A DNA stretch of 64,000 nucleotides from Methyloversatilis discipulorum (GTDB lineage: Bacteria > Pseudomonadota > Gammaproteobacteria > Burkholderiales > Rhodocyclaceae): contig NZ_ARVV01000001.1 in assembly GCF_000385375.1 (NCBI RefSeq), positions 2,790,001-2,854,000 on the forward strand, written 5' to 3'. The notes beneath the pieces were generated by a model. It did no database searches. It had not been told where the DNA came from and saw only the letters and a list, made by a program, of their open reading frames with translations. Positions 1 through 9,699 of this stretch are shown one piece after another. Numbering within the stretch: position 1 is the first letter of the stretch; each line of letters opens with the position of its first letter. Both the position numbers and the translations under genes were made by a program.

Positions 1-1670
1 TCGCGCGCGGCCGGCTGTCGCGCCTGGTGCCGATAGAGAACGCCCGGATGCCCGATCGCTGCGTCATCCAGTGGGACAAGGACGACCTCGAAGCGGTCGG
101 TCTGATGAAAGTCGATGTGCTGGCGCTCGGCATGCTGACCGCGATACGCAAGACCCTGCAGTCGCTGGCGGCCTACGCCGACACTCACCCCGCGTCACCG
201 GCGACAGGACCGGGACCGATACCCCGCAGCGTCGCCGACATTCCGCCCGAAGACCCGGCGACCTACGACATGCTGTGCCGCGGCGAATCGACCGGCGTGT
301 TCCAGGTCGAATCGCGGGCACAGATGAACATGCTGCCGCGGCTGCGGCCGCGCCGTTACTACGACCTGGTCATCCAGGTCGCCATCGTGCGCCCGGGGCC
401 GATACAGGGCGGCATGGTCCATCCCTACCTCGCCCGCCGCCACCTGCCGCCGGAACGGATCGACTACCCGTCGGACGAACTGCGCCCGGTACTCGAACGC
501 ACGCTGGGCGTGCCCATCTTCCAGGAACAGGTGATGCAGCTGGCCGTCGTCGCGGCCGGTTTCACGCCGGGCGAAGCCGACCAGATGCGCCGCTCGATGG
601 CCGCCTGGCGACAGCGCGGCACGATGGAAAAATTCCAGCACAAGCTGACCGCCGGCCTGCTGAACAAGGGCTACACGCCGGAATTCGCCGAACAGATCTA
701 CCGCCAGATCGAAGGCTTTTCCGGCTACGGCTTTCCGGAGTCGCACGCCGCCAGCTTCGCGCTGCTCGTCTACACCTCGTCCTGGCTCAAGTGTCATCAC
801 CCGGCCGCCTTCCTGTGCGGCCTGCTGAACAGCCAGCCCATGGGCTTCTACGCGCCGGCCCAGCTGATCGCCGACGCACGCGCGCACGGCGTCGACGTAC
901 ATCCGGCCGACGTGACGGTGAGTGGCTGGGACTGCGTGCTCGAACGCCCGTCGTCGCCTGCATCCGGGCCTGCCGTGCGACTGGGCCTGCGCATGATCAA
1001 GGGCGTGTCGCAGGACGCCATGCAAAGCCTGATCGCCGCCCGCGCAAAGGCGCCGTTCACGCATGTCGACGACCTCGCCCGCCGCGCCCGGCTGGACCGG
1101 CAGCAGTTGCGCTGTCTCGCTGCCGGCGGCGCGCTGCAGCAGCTCGCCGGCAACCGCCACCAGGCGCACTGGCAGGCGGCGGTGCGGCGCCCGGACGCAC
1201 TGCTGGGCGACGCGCCGGTAAACGAAACGCCGCTCGCGCTGGCAGCACCGCACGAAGGCGAGGACATCGTCGCCGACTACGCCAGCCTCGGTTTCACGCT
1301 GGGTCGTCATCCGCTGGCGCTGCTGCGCGGCGAACTGACTGCGCAGCGCTTCATCACCGCCGCCGAACTGCGCCGCCTGCCCGACCGCGCACTCGCCCGC
1401 GCCGCCGGCATCGTCACCTGTCGCCAGCGCCCCGGCACGGCCAGCGGCGTCATGTTCGTCACGGTGGAAGACGAAACCGGGCTGGCCAACGTGATCGTGC
1501 ACAAGGACGTGCAGGAGAAGCAGCGGCACGAAGTGCTGGGCGCCACGCTGCTCGGCATCTACGGCCAGGTGTCGCGCGAGGGCGAGGTGATCCATCTGAT
1601 CGCCCGCCGTCTGGTCGACCGCTCGGCGCTGCTCGGAGCGCTGACGCCGCGCAGTCGGGATTTCCACTAG
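1..1670 (+). CDS. dnaE2: Error-prone DNA polymerase DnaE2 (ImuC), C-terminal part
   Basis: This is the 3' half (about 555 residues) of a C-family DNA polymerase; the frame is open to the window edge, so the start lies outside. DnaE2 carries out mutagenic translesion synthesis in the SOS response, usually with ImuA and ImuB, which would be expected upstream. Visible family signatures are the VIQWDKDD and VDVLALGML segments near the beginning, the fingers-domain run VRPGPIQGGMVHPYL, the FSGYGFPESHAASFA block, a helix-hairpin-helix region, and a C-terminal OB-fold domain (FVTVEDETG...NVIVHKDV). These fit DnaE2 better than the replicative DnaE1, which has a longer C terminus. Full-length family members are about 1,000-1,080 residues. 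The identification is strong; SOS regulation cannot be seen because the promoter is absent. Confidence 0.93.
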   Translation, partial: ARGRLSRLVPIENARMPDRCVIQWDKDDLEAVGLMKVDVLALGMLTAIRKTLQSLAAYADTHPASPATGPGPIPRSVADIPPEDPATYDMLCRGESTGVFQVESRAQMNMLPRLRPRRYYDLVIQVAIVRPGPIQGGMVHPYLARRHLPPERIDYPSDELRPVLERTLGVPIFQEQVMQLAVVAAGFTPGEADQMRRSMAAWRQRGTMEKFQHKLTAGLLNKGYTPEFAEQIYRQIEGFSGYGFPESHAASFALLVYTSSWLKCHHPAAFLCGLLNSQPMGFYAPAQLIADARAHGVDVHPADVTVSGWDCVLERPSSPASGPAVRLGLRMIKGVSQDAMQSLIAARAKAPFTHVDDLARRARLDRQQLRCLAAGGALQQLAGNRHQAHWQAAVRRPDALLGDAPVNETPLALAAPHEGEDIVADYASLGFTLGRHPLALLRGELTAQRFITAAELRRLPDRALARAAGIVTCRQRPGTASGVMFVTVEDETGLANVIVHKDVQEKQRHEVLGATLLGIYGQVSREGEVIHLIARRLVDRSALLGALTPRSRDFH

Positions 1671-1713
1671 AAAGCGACTACAGTCCCGCCTTTGACCACC
1701 GTTCCCGCACGCC

Positions 1714-2178
1714 ATGACGCCCGGCCAGCCCGCCCCCGATTTCGATGCCATCGACCAGCACGGCCAGCGACATCGTCTGGCTGACTACCACGGCCGCTGG
1801 CTGGCGCTGTACTTCTATCCGCGCGACGACACGCCGGGCTGCACGAAACAGGCCTGCTCCATCCGCGACGGTCGCGCCGCCCTCGCCGCCCGCGGGCTCA
1901 CCGTGCTCGGCGTGTCGGCACAGGGCAGCGCGGCGCACCGCGCCTTCACCGACAAGTTCGCTCTCGATTTCCCGCTGCTGGTCGATGAGGGCCAGCACAT
2001 CGCCCGCAGCTACGGCGCACTCGGCAGCGGTCCGGCCGGACTGCTGCGCCGCTGGCTGGGTGCCTACCGGCGCATCAGCGTGCTGATCGACCCCGAAGGT
2101 CACATCGCGCACGTGATCGAGCGACCGGACGTGAGCCGTCACGCCGACGAACTGCTGGCGCTGCTGCCGTCACGCTGA
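1714..2178 (+). CDS. bcp: Peroxiredoxin, PrxQ/BCP type
   Basis: This 154-residue cytosolic thiol peroxidase reduces hydrogen peroxide and organic hydroperoxides using thioredoxin-type donors. The peroxidatic cysteine (Cys43) lies in the DDTPGCTKQAC motif and the probable resolving cysteine (Cys48) is five residues later, the CxxxxC spacing of the PrxQ subgroup. Length and fold order (ALYFYPRDDTPGCT, then a conserved FPLLVDE segment) match the family. The ATG is 43 bases after dnaE2, so it may be co-transcribed with it or have its own promoter in the short gap; no clear promoter was seen. Confidence 0.93.
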   Translation: MTPGQPAPDFDAIDQHGQRHRLADYHGRWLALYFYPRDDTPGCTKQACSIRDGRAALAARGLTVLGVSAQGSAAHRAFTDKFALDFPLLVDEGQHIARSYGALGSGPAGLLRRWLGAYRRISVLIDPEGHIAHVIERPDVSRHADELLALLPSR

Positions 2179-2350
2179 GCGCCCGCGTCACGGACGATAG
2201 TCATACGCCGTCCGGCATGTGGACGCCCCGCCGGCCAGACGCCATCGCACAAGGCACTGATATTTCAGACTTTCCTGTCTCAGCCCTCATGGCACGTCAT
2301 CTGCTCTCCGCAGCACGGCGCGTCGTGCGCCGAACCGACGGGGAGGATGC

Positions 2351-3673
2351 ATGCTGGCCTGGCTGCTCAGACGACATTTCTGGTTCGAACTGCAACGCAT
2401 CGCCGACTGCGAATCGCGCGACGAGGACTACTGCCCGTCGCCACGCGGCAGCGCCAATGAGCGACAGCTGCTGGGCACGCTTTCACGCGTGTTCTCCGGC
2501 CTGCGCAACCGGGCACGCAACGCCGAAACGCGCGCGCACGAACTGGAGCAGATGCTGGACGTGGCCGCCGACAACGCGCAGTCGCTGCGCCAGGAACTGG
2601 GCGAGGCGAGCGCGCGCAGCAGTCTGATCGCCGCCGTGGTCGACGCCGGACTTTGGGAAGTCCGGCTGAGCGACGCCCGCACGCCGGATCTGAAACATCC
2701 GGTCTGGTGGTCGGAGCGTCTGCGCAGCATGCTGGGCTACGACCACGACGACTTTCCGGACCGCCTCGACAGCTGGGCCTCGCGTCTGCATCCGGAGGAC
2801 CGCAAACAGGCGCTCGAAATGCTGGCGCGGCAATGGACCGACCGGCGCGACGGCGACTGGCCGGATACGCGCTACCGGATGGCACACAAGGACGGCAGCT
2901 ACCGCTGGCTGCTGTCGCGCACCCGCACCGTGCGCGACGAACAGGGCGTCGTGCGGATCGCCGGCTCGCTGACCGACATCAGCCGCAGTCGCGAGGACGA
3001 GGCGAAGCTCGACGCTGCGCTGACCCGTTTCGAACTGGCGAGCGACATGCTGTCGGACGGCATCTGGGACCTCGACGTGGTGGCCGGCGACCCGGTCAAT
3101 CCATCCAACACCTTCTGGTGGTCGACACAGTTCCGTCGCCTGCTCGGCTTCGAGACCGAAGAGGAATTTCCGAACGTGCTCGACAGCTGGGCGTCGCGCC
3201 TGCACCCGGACGACAAGCCGGGCGTACTCGAAGCCTTCACCCGTCACCTGATGGACCGCAGTGGCAATACGCCCTACTCGATCGACTACCGGCTGCGCTG
3301 CAAGGACGGTGTCTATCGCTGGTTCCGCGCCCGCGGCCGCACCCGGCGCGATGATCGCGGCACGCCGCTGCGCGTGGTCGGCGCGCTCACCTGCATCGAG
3401 GCCGAGCACAACGAGCACCACCTGCAGGAAGTCGAGGCGCGGCAGCGCCAGCAGCTCGGCGACAACGTGCAGAAGATACGCGCCATCGTCACCGCCATCC
3501 GTGCCATCGCCGACCAGACCAACCGGCTGGCGCTGAATGCGGCGATCGAGGCCGCGCGCGCCGGCGACGCCGGACGCGGCTTTTCAGTGGTGGCCGACGA
3601 GGTGCGCACGCTGTCGGAGCGCACGCGCGAGGCGACCGAACAGATCGCCCGCATCATCCCCGACGGCGGCTGA
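2351..3673 (+). CDS. Soluble PAS-PAS chemoreceptor-like protein with truncated MCP domain
   Basis: This 440-residue protein has no transmembrane segment. After a short coiled-coil-like N terminus it carries two PAS_3-type domains (about residues 95-215 and 225-350), each with the same WWS...R..LG and [10 protein letters not shown](E/D)D sequences, suggesting internal duplication. The end (about 375-440) is the hairpin tip of a methyl-accepting chemotaxis signalling domain, [17 protein letters not shown], followed by [18 protein letters not shown], and the protein stops about 16 residues later. Standard receptors have far longer signalling helices. A strong GGGAGG ribosome site at 2341-2346 supports the start. 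A role as a cytoplasmic redox, light or ligand sensor feeding CheA is an inference; methylation helices appear to be missing. Confidence 0.8.
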   Translation: MLAWLLRRHFWFELQRIADCESRDEDYCPSPRGSANERQLLGTLSRVFSGLRNRARNAETRAHELEQMLDVAADNAQSLRQELGEASARSSLIAAVVDAGLWEVRLSDARTPDLKHPVWWSERLRSMLGYDHDDFPDRLDSWASRLHPEDRKQALEMLARQWTDRRDGDWPDTRYRMAHKDGSYRWLLSRTRTVRDEQGVVRIAGSLTDISRSREDEAKLDAALTRFELASDMLSDGIWDLDVVAGDPVNPSNTFWWSTQFRRLLGFETEEEFPNVLDSWASRLHPDDKPGVLEAFTRHLMDRSGNTPYSIDYRLRCKDGVYRWFRARGRTRRDDRGTPLRVVGALTCIEAEHNEHHLQEVEARQRQQLGDNVQKIRAIVTAIRAIADQTNRLALNAAIEAARAGDAGRGFSVVADEVRTLSERTREATEQIARIIPDGG

Positions 3674-3690
3674 CGGCGCCCGCCGTCCTC

Positions 3691-6600
3691 TTACTTGATC
3701 GAGAAGTCGGCGCGGTTCAGCGCCGTCTTTGCGTCCTTGCCGTCAGCCGGCTTGCCACCCTCGGCGGCCGGCTCGCCCGCCTTGGGCGCCAGCACGAACA
3801 GGCGCGCGTCCTCGACCTTGGCGTTACGCGTCAGGTAGTCCTTCACCGTCTGCGCGCGCGCCAGGCCGAGCAGGCGCAGGTCTTCGTCGCTGACTTCGGT
3901 ATTGGTCAGGATGAGCTTTTCCATCTCCGGCACCGGCAGGTCCTTGGCCAGGCCGACCAGATTGCGCGGCTTCGGGAAATCCGCTGCCTTGTAAACCGCC
4001 TTCAGCAGATCCGGATATTCCTCCGGCGACACCGTCGTGGTTTCGGCCGAGGCCTTGGTCTTCGCCGCCTTGGCTGCACGCACCTTCTGCTCGAGCAGCG
4101 CGCGGCGATAGCCTTCGATGTCGGTCGCGCGGTCGGTGCGGCCGGTCACCTCCAGCTTCAGCGCCGGACGATCGGTCAGCGCCTTGCCCAGCGTGTCGAG
4201 CTTGCTGCGCGCAGCGTCGTTCAGCGTCGCCCGACCCGGCTCAAAGGCGACGTGGTCGAGATCGGCGTCGGAGCCGAACAGCGAACCGAGCAGCGCGAAC
4301 GGCGAAGTGACCGCCTTGACGATCAGGTTCACGATCACCTTGACGACGATGCCGCCGATCGAGAACTGCGGATCGGACAGCGAGCCGCTGATCGGCAGGT
4401 TGATGTCGATCACGCCGTTACGGTCCTGCAGCAGCGACACCGCCAGCAGCACCGGCGCCTTGATCGCGTCCGGGCTGTCGACCTTGTTGCCGAAGGTGAG
4501 CTGATCGAGGATGACGTTGTTCTGGGCGGTCAGCTGGTCGTTCTCGATCTTGTAGGCGATGTTGACGCTGAGTTTGCCCTTCTCGATGCCGTAGCCGACG
4601 TACTTGCCCGAGTAGGGCGACAGCGGCGCCAGCTCGATGCCGCGCGCACTGGCCTTGATGTCGAGGAAGAGCGCTTCGGCCAGCGGATTGATGCGACCGG
4701 TGATGTCGATCGGCGCCGAACCTTCGACCAGGCCGCGCAGTTCGACCTCGCCCGCGGTGCCGGAGACCGAGCTGAGGCCGGACACGCGACCGCCCAGTTC
4801 GGACAGCTGGGCGCGGTAGTTCGGCTTGATGAAGAAGTCGCTGAAATCGACGCGACCGCCCTGCATCACGATGGTCTTCACGTCGATCGGCGGCCGCGCG
4901 GCGGCGATCATCTGTGCCAGCGCGGCACTCTGACTGCCGGCAGCCGGCGGCGTCGCCGGGCGGGCAGCCGGGGTCGGGGCCGCAGCGGGCTTGGCGGCCG
5001 GAGCGGCGGCCACCGGTGCGGTCGCTGCCGCCGCGTCCTTGCGCACCACGTCCTGCAGGTTCAGCCGACCCTGCGGCGACACGATGATGCGGGCGAAGTA
5101 ATCGGACAGCGCGACTTCGTTGATCGACAGGCCGGCCAGCAGATCGGGCTTGCGACTGTCCAGCTTCAGCGCAATGCCGCCGGCGAACAGCGAGCGCCAC
5201 TTCAGCAGGTCGGAAGCGTTCACCTTTTCGGTCAGGTGCACGTTCTCGACGTTGGTTTCACCCTTCCACGCCAGCGTCCAGTCTCCGGCCGGCAGCGTCT
5301 GCAGCGCGAGGTCGCCGCGCAGGCTCAGAACGCCGGCGAGCAGCTCGGCATTCAGCTTCTGCGCCATCCAGGGCTGGCCGACCAGCAGGTCGAGCCGGCG
5401 CGCATCGATCTTCAGATCGGCCTGCGCCGGCGACAGCGAAAAGCCGCCCCGTGCGCCGAAGAGGCCGCCCTTGGCGTCGCGGAAGCCGAGGTCCAGCTTC
5501 GATTTCTGCTTCAGGTCGGTGCCGACGTTCTCCAGCTTGAGCGACAGCCGGTCGAGCTCGACCACGGCCGGTGTCGTCAGCGTGCGGTCCTCGAAACGGA
5601 CCGTGCCGTCCTTCAGGTTCAGCGCCGACAGCTGCGCGCTCCATGCCGGAGCGGACGCCGCCGGCGCGGCGGGCCCCGCCGCCGCTGACGAGGGACGCAC
5701 CAGACCGGCGAGATCGATGTCGCCGTCGGCCTGACGCGCTGCGCGCAGACGCGGCTTGAGCAGATCCAGCGCGCCGACCGCGACCTTGCGCGTCGACAGG
5801 TCGATGCGCGCCTGGCTCAGCACGATGTCGTCGGCCTGGGCGAAAGCGTTCTTCTCGCCGCGACGCGTCAGCTTGAGCCGGGCCACGCCCGCCTCGGTCA
5901 CCAGCACCTCGCCCTGCGGTGCGCCGTCGGCCAGTCGCAGGCCGAAGCGCGTGCCGATGCGCACGTCCGCCTGATCAACCGAGAAGTTGATCAGGTCGGC
6001 AAAGTAGGGGCTGAAGCGCGGCACCTCGACACCGCTCACCGTCAGTTCCCCCTCGATATCGGGCGCGCTCGCGCGCAGCTTCGCATCGACCGCCAGCCGC
6101 GTATTGCCCTCGGCCTGCGCAGCGATCACCAGCGTCGCCGGGGTGTCGCCCTGCAGCGAGAAATCGCGCAGCACGATGTCCATCGGCTCGATCACGTAAC
6201 TGAATGGCGTGGCCGGCATTTCGTCACTGAAGGCGATGCGCGCCTGCAGCACTTCGAGCAGGCCGACCTTTACCTCAGGTGCCTTGGCCGGCGCGGCCGC
6301 CGTCCCCTCCGGTGCAGCCGCCGCTGGACGCGGGCGCGGCACCAGGGCAAGCAGGTTCAGCTTGCCGTCCTTGGTGCGGGCGACCTCGAAATCCGGCTGG
6401 TCGATGCGGATGCTGGCGATGTCCACCTTGCCGGCCAGCGGCTGTATCTCGTTCAGCACCATGTCCAGCGCCGGCAGCTTGAACAGCGGCTTGCCGTCAC
6501 GGCTGTCCAGTTCGAGATCGCGCAGTTCCAGCGTGCCCTGCAGCGAAATGCGCGGTTCGCCCTCCTTGGGCTGGCGGAAGCCCAGTTCGATGTCGGTGTC

Positions 6601-7359
6601 GAGCAGGCCGGAACTGATGCGGAAGCCCAGCGGCACCGGCGAGTACTCGTCGAAGCGCGCCAGGTTGAGCGCGTTGAACTCGATCTTCATCGTCGCTTCG
6701 CGCTCGTCGATGAAGGGGCGCACCCGGCCCTTCATCGAGAACGGCGCGTCGTTGATGCGGGCGGCGATCGACGGCTCGACGAACAGTTCGACGTCGGACG
6801 GCAGGTTGGACACGAAGGGCAGGCCGATCTGGATGTCGCTGATCGCGTGCTTGCGCGCGAAGGGCTGATCGTCGATATCGACGCGGCCGTCGCGCAGCAC
6901 GATGTTGTTGATCGAGAAGCGCGCCGGTTCCTCGCTCGGCGGCTGGTCGAGAATCTTCTGCAGCACGTCGCTGAAATTGAAGCGGCCTTCCTCGTCGAGC
7001 CGCACAATGCGCAGCCAGGGACGCTCCACCTGCACCGCCCGCACCACCGGTGCGCCCTTGAACAGCGACGCCCACTCGACATCGACGGTGACGCTGTCCA
7101 GCGTCACCGCCTCGTCCTTGCCGTTGGCCTCCAGCATCTTCAGTCCCGACACCGTCAGCTCCAGCGTGTAGGGGTTGATCGACACTTCCTGCAGCGTCAG
7201 CGCACGGCCGAGGAATTCGGAGCCGTGTTTCTCGGCCAGCGAGCGCACCAGATGCGGCGCCGCGAACGCGCCGAGCAGGCCGAACAGCACCGTTGCGATG
7301 ACGATGCCGATGAAGGTCTTGCGCACGGCGGGACGGGAAATGATGGCGTTGAGCGACAT
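3691..7359 (-). CDS. Large DUF748 / AsmA-like envelope protein
   Basis: This is a 1,222-residue protein with one N-terminal membrane anchor (TFIGIVIATVLFGLLGAFAA) followed by a very long periplasmic region of repeated AsmA/DUF748 segments such as LNLLALVPRPRP and GRLNLQDVVRK, broken by Ala/Pro-rich linkers. The C-terminal portion (DHVAFEPGRATLNDAARSKL...) resembles an OmpA-like peptidoglycan-binding fold. AsmA-superfamily proteins are thought to bridge the inner and outer membranes and help move phospholipid; that role here is by family analogy only. ATG at 7359 is preferred over the TTG two codons upstream. It lies 33 bases downstream of the hybrid kinase gene on the same strand and may be the last gene of that operon. 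Confidence 0.85.
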   Translation of the reverse strand: MSLNAIISRPAVRKTFIGIVIATVLFGLLGAFAAPHLVRSLAEKHGSEFLGRALTLQEVSINPYTLELTVSGLKMLEANGKDEAVTLDSVTVDVEWASLFKGAPVVRAVQVERPWLRIVRLDEEGRFNFSDVLQKILDQPPSEEPARFSINNIVLRDGRVDIDDQPFARKHAISDIQIGLPFVSNLPSDVELFVEPSIAARINDAPFSMKGRVRPFIDEREATMKIEFNALNLARFDEYSPVPLGFRISSGLLDTDIELGFRQPKEGEPRISLQGTLELRDLELDSRDGKPLFKLPALDMVLNEIQPLAGKVDIASIRIDQPDFEVARTKDGKLNLLALVPRPRPAAAAPEGTAAAPAKAPEVKVGLLEVLQARIAFSDEMPATPFSYVIEPMDIVLRDFSLQGDTPATLVIAAQAEGNTRLAVDAKLRASAPDIEGELTVSGVEVPRFSPYFADLINFSVDQADVRIGTRFGLRLADGAPQGEVLVTEAGVARLKLTRRGEKNAFAQADDIVLSQARIDLSTRKVAVGALDLLKPRLRAARQADGDIDLAGLVRPSSAAAGPAAPAASAPAWSAQLSALNLKDGTVRFEDRTLTTPAVVELDRLSLKLENVGTDLKQKSKLDLGFRDAKGGLFGARGGFSLSPAQADLKIDARRLDLLVGQPWMAQKLNAELLAGVLSLRGDLALQTLPAGDWTLAWKGETNVENVHLTEKVNASDLLKWRSLFAGGIALKLDSRKPDLLAGLSINEVALSDYFARIIVSPQGRLNLQDVVRKDAAAATAPVAAAPAAKPAAAPTPAARPATPPAAGSQSAALAQMIAAARPPIDVKTIVMQGGRVDFSDFFIKPNYRAQLSELGGRVSGLSSVSGTAGEVELRGLVEGSAPIDITGRINPLAEALFLDIKASARGIELAPLSPYSGKYVGYGIEKGKLSVNIAYKIENDQLTAQNNVILDQLTFGNKVDSPDAIKAPVLLAVSLLQDRNGVIDINLPISGSLSDPQFSIGGIVVKVIVNLIVKAVTSPFALLGSLFGSDADLDHVAFEPGRATLNDAARSKLDTLGKALTDRPALKLEVTGRTDRATDIEGYRRALLEQKVRAAKAAKTKASAETTTVSPEEYPDLLKAVYKAADFPKPRNLVGLAKDLPVPEMEKLILTNTEVSDEDLRLLGLARAQTVKDYLTRNAKVEDARLFVLAPKAGEPAAEGGKPADGKDAKTALNRADFSIK

Positions 7360-7392
7360 GGGCAAGCGGATCCAGGCGGATGAATGAGGCGA

Positions 7393-9690
7393 TTATGACG
7401 CGGTGCCGGCTGCAAGATGTCGAGCAGCCGCATCCAGCGCTTCGTCGAGCACGACGACGTATGCACGCAACGCGACGGGCAGCTGTTCCGGCGACAGGCT
7501 GGCGTCGCGCAGCGCGCGCTCGAGCCGCGCCGCCTCGGCGCCGGCGCGGGCAAAGCCGAGGTTCAGACTGACGCCCTTCAGCGCATGGATCTGGCGGACG
7601 ATGTCGGCACCCGGCTCGCCCACGCGTGCGGCCAGGGCGTCGCGCAGCGCCCTGACCTCGTCCAGCGTGGTGGCGAGAATCTCGCCGTAGAGCGCGAGGT
7701 CGCCGTCGAACTGCTGGCGTACGGCAGCGAGGTCGAGCGCCGGCCAGGTCTCATCGGCGACCGGCTCGGCGACGGACTCGACGGTCGCCGGCGCCATGCT
7801 ATGCAGCACGTCGCCGCGACCGGCGGCGATAGTCGCCAGCACGCCGAGCAAGGCGTGCGCGTCGACCGGTTTGGTCAGGTAGGCACGCATGCCCAGCGCC
7901 AGGCACTCGTCGCGCTCCTCGGCCACCGCGTGCGCGGTCAGCCCGACGATGGGCGGCGCGACAGCGCCCAGGCGGGCGACGATCTCACGCGTCGCGGTCT
8001 TGCCGTCCATCACCGGCATCTGGATGTCCATCAGCACGAGGTCGATGCCGCCGGCGCAGACGCGTTGCAGCGCCTGCCGGCCATCCGCGGCCTGCTCGGT
8101 GCGCGCGCCGGCACGTTCGACCAGATGAACCGCTACCGTCCGGTTGACCGCGATGTCATCGACGACCAGCACGCACAGGTCGGCCAGCGACACCGCGGAC
8201 ACCTGGTCGGCAGCCGTCGGCAGCCGGTCGTCCCCGACCTGTTCCAGCCAGACCTCGGCCCAGAAGGTGGCGCCCTCACCGGGCACGCCGCTGCCGCCAA
8301 CGCTGCCGCCCATCGCCTCAGCCAGCCGCTTGCAGATGGTCAGACCGAGGCCGGTACCGCCATGGCTGCGCACCACCGACGCATCGGATTGCACGAAAGG
8401 CTCGAACAGCGCATCGATCTCGTCCGGCGACACGCCGCGACCGGTGTCGCGCACCGTCATGCGCAGACGCACCCGCTGCCCCGCCCGTTCGCACAGAGCG
8501 ACCTCGACGTCGACCCGCCCGCGTGCGGTGAACTTCAGCGCATTAGACACGTAGTTGTTGAGGATCTGCGCCAGCCGCGTCGGATCGCCGCGCAGCGCCG
8601 GCGGCACGTCCGGCGCCAGCTTGAATGCGAGTACGAGCGCCTTGTCCTGCGCCTGCGATGAAAACGAGGCGTTGCAGGCTTCCAGCAGGTCGCCGATGGC
8701 GAAGGGTATGCATTCCAGATCGAGCTTGCCGGCTTCGATCTTCGAGAAATCGAGAATGTCGTTCACGATCATGCGCAGCTGATTGGCCGCGATACGCAAC
8801 TGCCGGCCATGCTCGCGCGCCATGTCCGGGCTGTCGTTCTCGGCCAGGATGTCCGCCAGCCCGACCACGCCATTCAGCGGCGTGCGGATTTCGTGGCTCA
8901 TCGCCGCGAGAAAGGCGCTCTTGGCGCGGCTCGCTTCACGCGCATCGGCGACCGCCTGTTCGGCACGCTGCAGCAGCGCCTCACGCTCGTCCTCGCGCTG
9001 CTGCAGCGACGCGGCCATGCCGTTGAAGGACTGCGCCAGCACCTGCAGTTCCTGCTCGCCGCTTTCGTCCACCCGCGCGTCGAGCTGGCCTGAAGCGATG
9101 CGCTGCGCGCCGTCGGACAGTCGCCGGATGCCGTGCGCAAGCCAGCCGCTGAGCAGCCAGGAGAACAGCGCGGCGAGCCCCATGCCGACGACCGCGACGA
9201 CAGCCGCGAGGCGCTTCGCCTGCGTCAGTTCGCTGCGCGCCTGGCGGTTGTCGATGCCCAGCTGGACTTCGCCGATGCGCGCGCTGCCGGCCAGGATGGG
9301 GGCGCTGACGGCAAAGCTGTCGGAGCCTTCGGCCAGCGGGTCGCTGTCGGCGCTGAAGGTACGCGCCAGTGCTGCAGCGTCGCCCTTCGCCGCCACTTCG
9401 CGGCCGTCCTGATCGAACACCCGAACGAACACTGCCTCACGCCGCGACACCAGATCCGACGACACCGCTTCGACCTTGGCCAGGTCGCTTGCAATCAGCG
9501 CATCGGACACGGCGGCCGAAAACAGCGACATCGCCATCTGCGCGCTGCGCTGGATCAGATCGGCCTGCGAACTGGCCATCTGGCCCAGCGCGCCGAATAT
9601 CGTCACCGAAAGCGTCAGCGCCTCGATCAGGGCGATGCCGAGAATGGCCTTCCAGCGGAAGGACATGCGGCTGAAGGCGCGCATCGTCAT
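7393..9690 (-). CDS. Hybrid sensor histidine kinase with receiver and HPt domains
   Basis: This 765-residue inner-membrane phosphorelay protein has two membrane segments (about 14-36 and 160-185) flanking a periplasmic sensor region. They are followed by HAMP (about 185-240), HisKA with His266 in AAMSHEIRTPLNG, HATPase, a receiver with the phospho-acceptor aspartate in LVLMDIQMPVMDG, and a C-terminal HPt domain with His702 in IHALKGVSLNLG. It therefore carries a complete His-Asp-His relay; the final response regulator is not nearby. It begins nine bases after a PhnD-like periplasmic binding protein gene on the same strand, suggesting that the binding protein hands its ligand state to this kinase, as in TorT/TorS-type pairs. 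The ligand is unknown. Confidence 0.92.
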   Translation of the reverse strand: MTMRAFSRMSFRWKAILGIALIEALTLSVTIFGALGQMASSQADLIQRSAQMAMSLFSAAVSDALIASDLAKVEAVSSDLVSRREAVFVRVFDQDGREVAAKGDAAALARTFSADSDPLAEGSDSFAVSAPILAGSARIGEVQLGIDNRQARSELTQAKRLAAVVAVVGMGLAALFSWLLSGWLAHGIRRLSDGAQRIASGQLDARVDESGEQELQVLAQSFNGMAASLQQREDEREALLQRAEQAVADAREASRAKSAFLAAMSHEIRTPLNGVVGLADILAENDSPDMAREHGRQLRIAANQLRMIVNDILDFSKIEAGKLDLECIPFAIGDLLEACNASFSSQAQDKALVLAFKLAPDVPPALRGDPTRLAQILNNYVSNALKFTARGRVDVEVALCERAGQRVRLRMTVRDTGRGVSPDEIDALFEPFVQSDASVVRSHGGTGLGLTICKRLAEAMGGSVGGSGVPGEGATFWAEVWLEQVGDDRLPTAADQVSAVSLADLCVLVVDDIAVNRTVAVHLVERAGARTEQAADGRQALQRVCAGGIDLVLMDIQMPVMDGKTATREIVARLGAVAPPIVGLTAHAVAEERDECLALGMRAYLTKPVDAHALLGVLATIAAGRGDVLHSMAPATVESVAEPVADETWPALDLAAVRQQFDGDLALYGEILATTLDEVRALRDALAARVGEPGADIVRQIHALKGVSLNLGFARAGAEAARLERALRDASLSPEQLPVALRAYVVVLDEALDAAARHLAAGTAS

Positions 9691-9699
9691 GAACAGGAA

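Noticed and set aside
195..1751. Long open frame antisense to dnaE2 (518 codons)
   Set aside because: It is a GC-rich shadow frame with Arg/Gln/His-rich composition and no recognisable domain, lying wholly opposite a well-supported gene.
4252..5688. Long plus-strand open frame (478 codons) inside the DUF748 gene
   Set aside because: Composition is Arg/Gln/Val-rich and repetitive, and the opposite strand encodes a clear AsmA-like protein; typical of high-GC codon shadowing.
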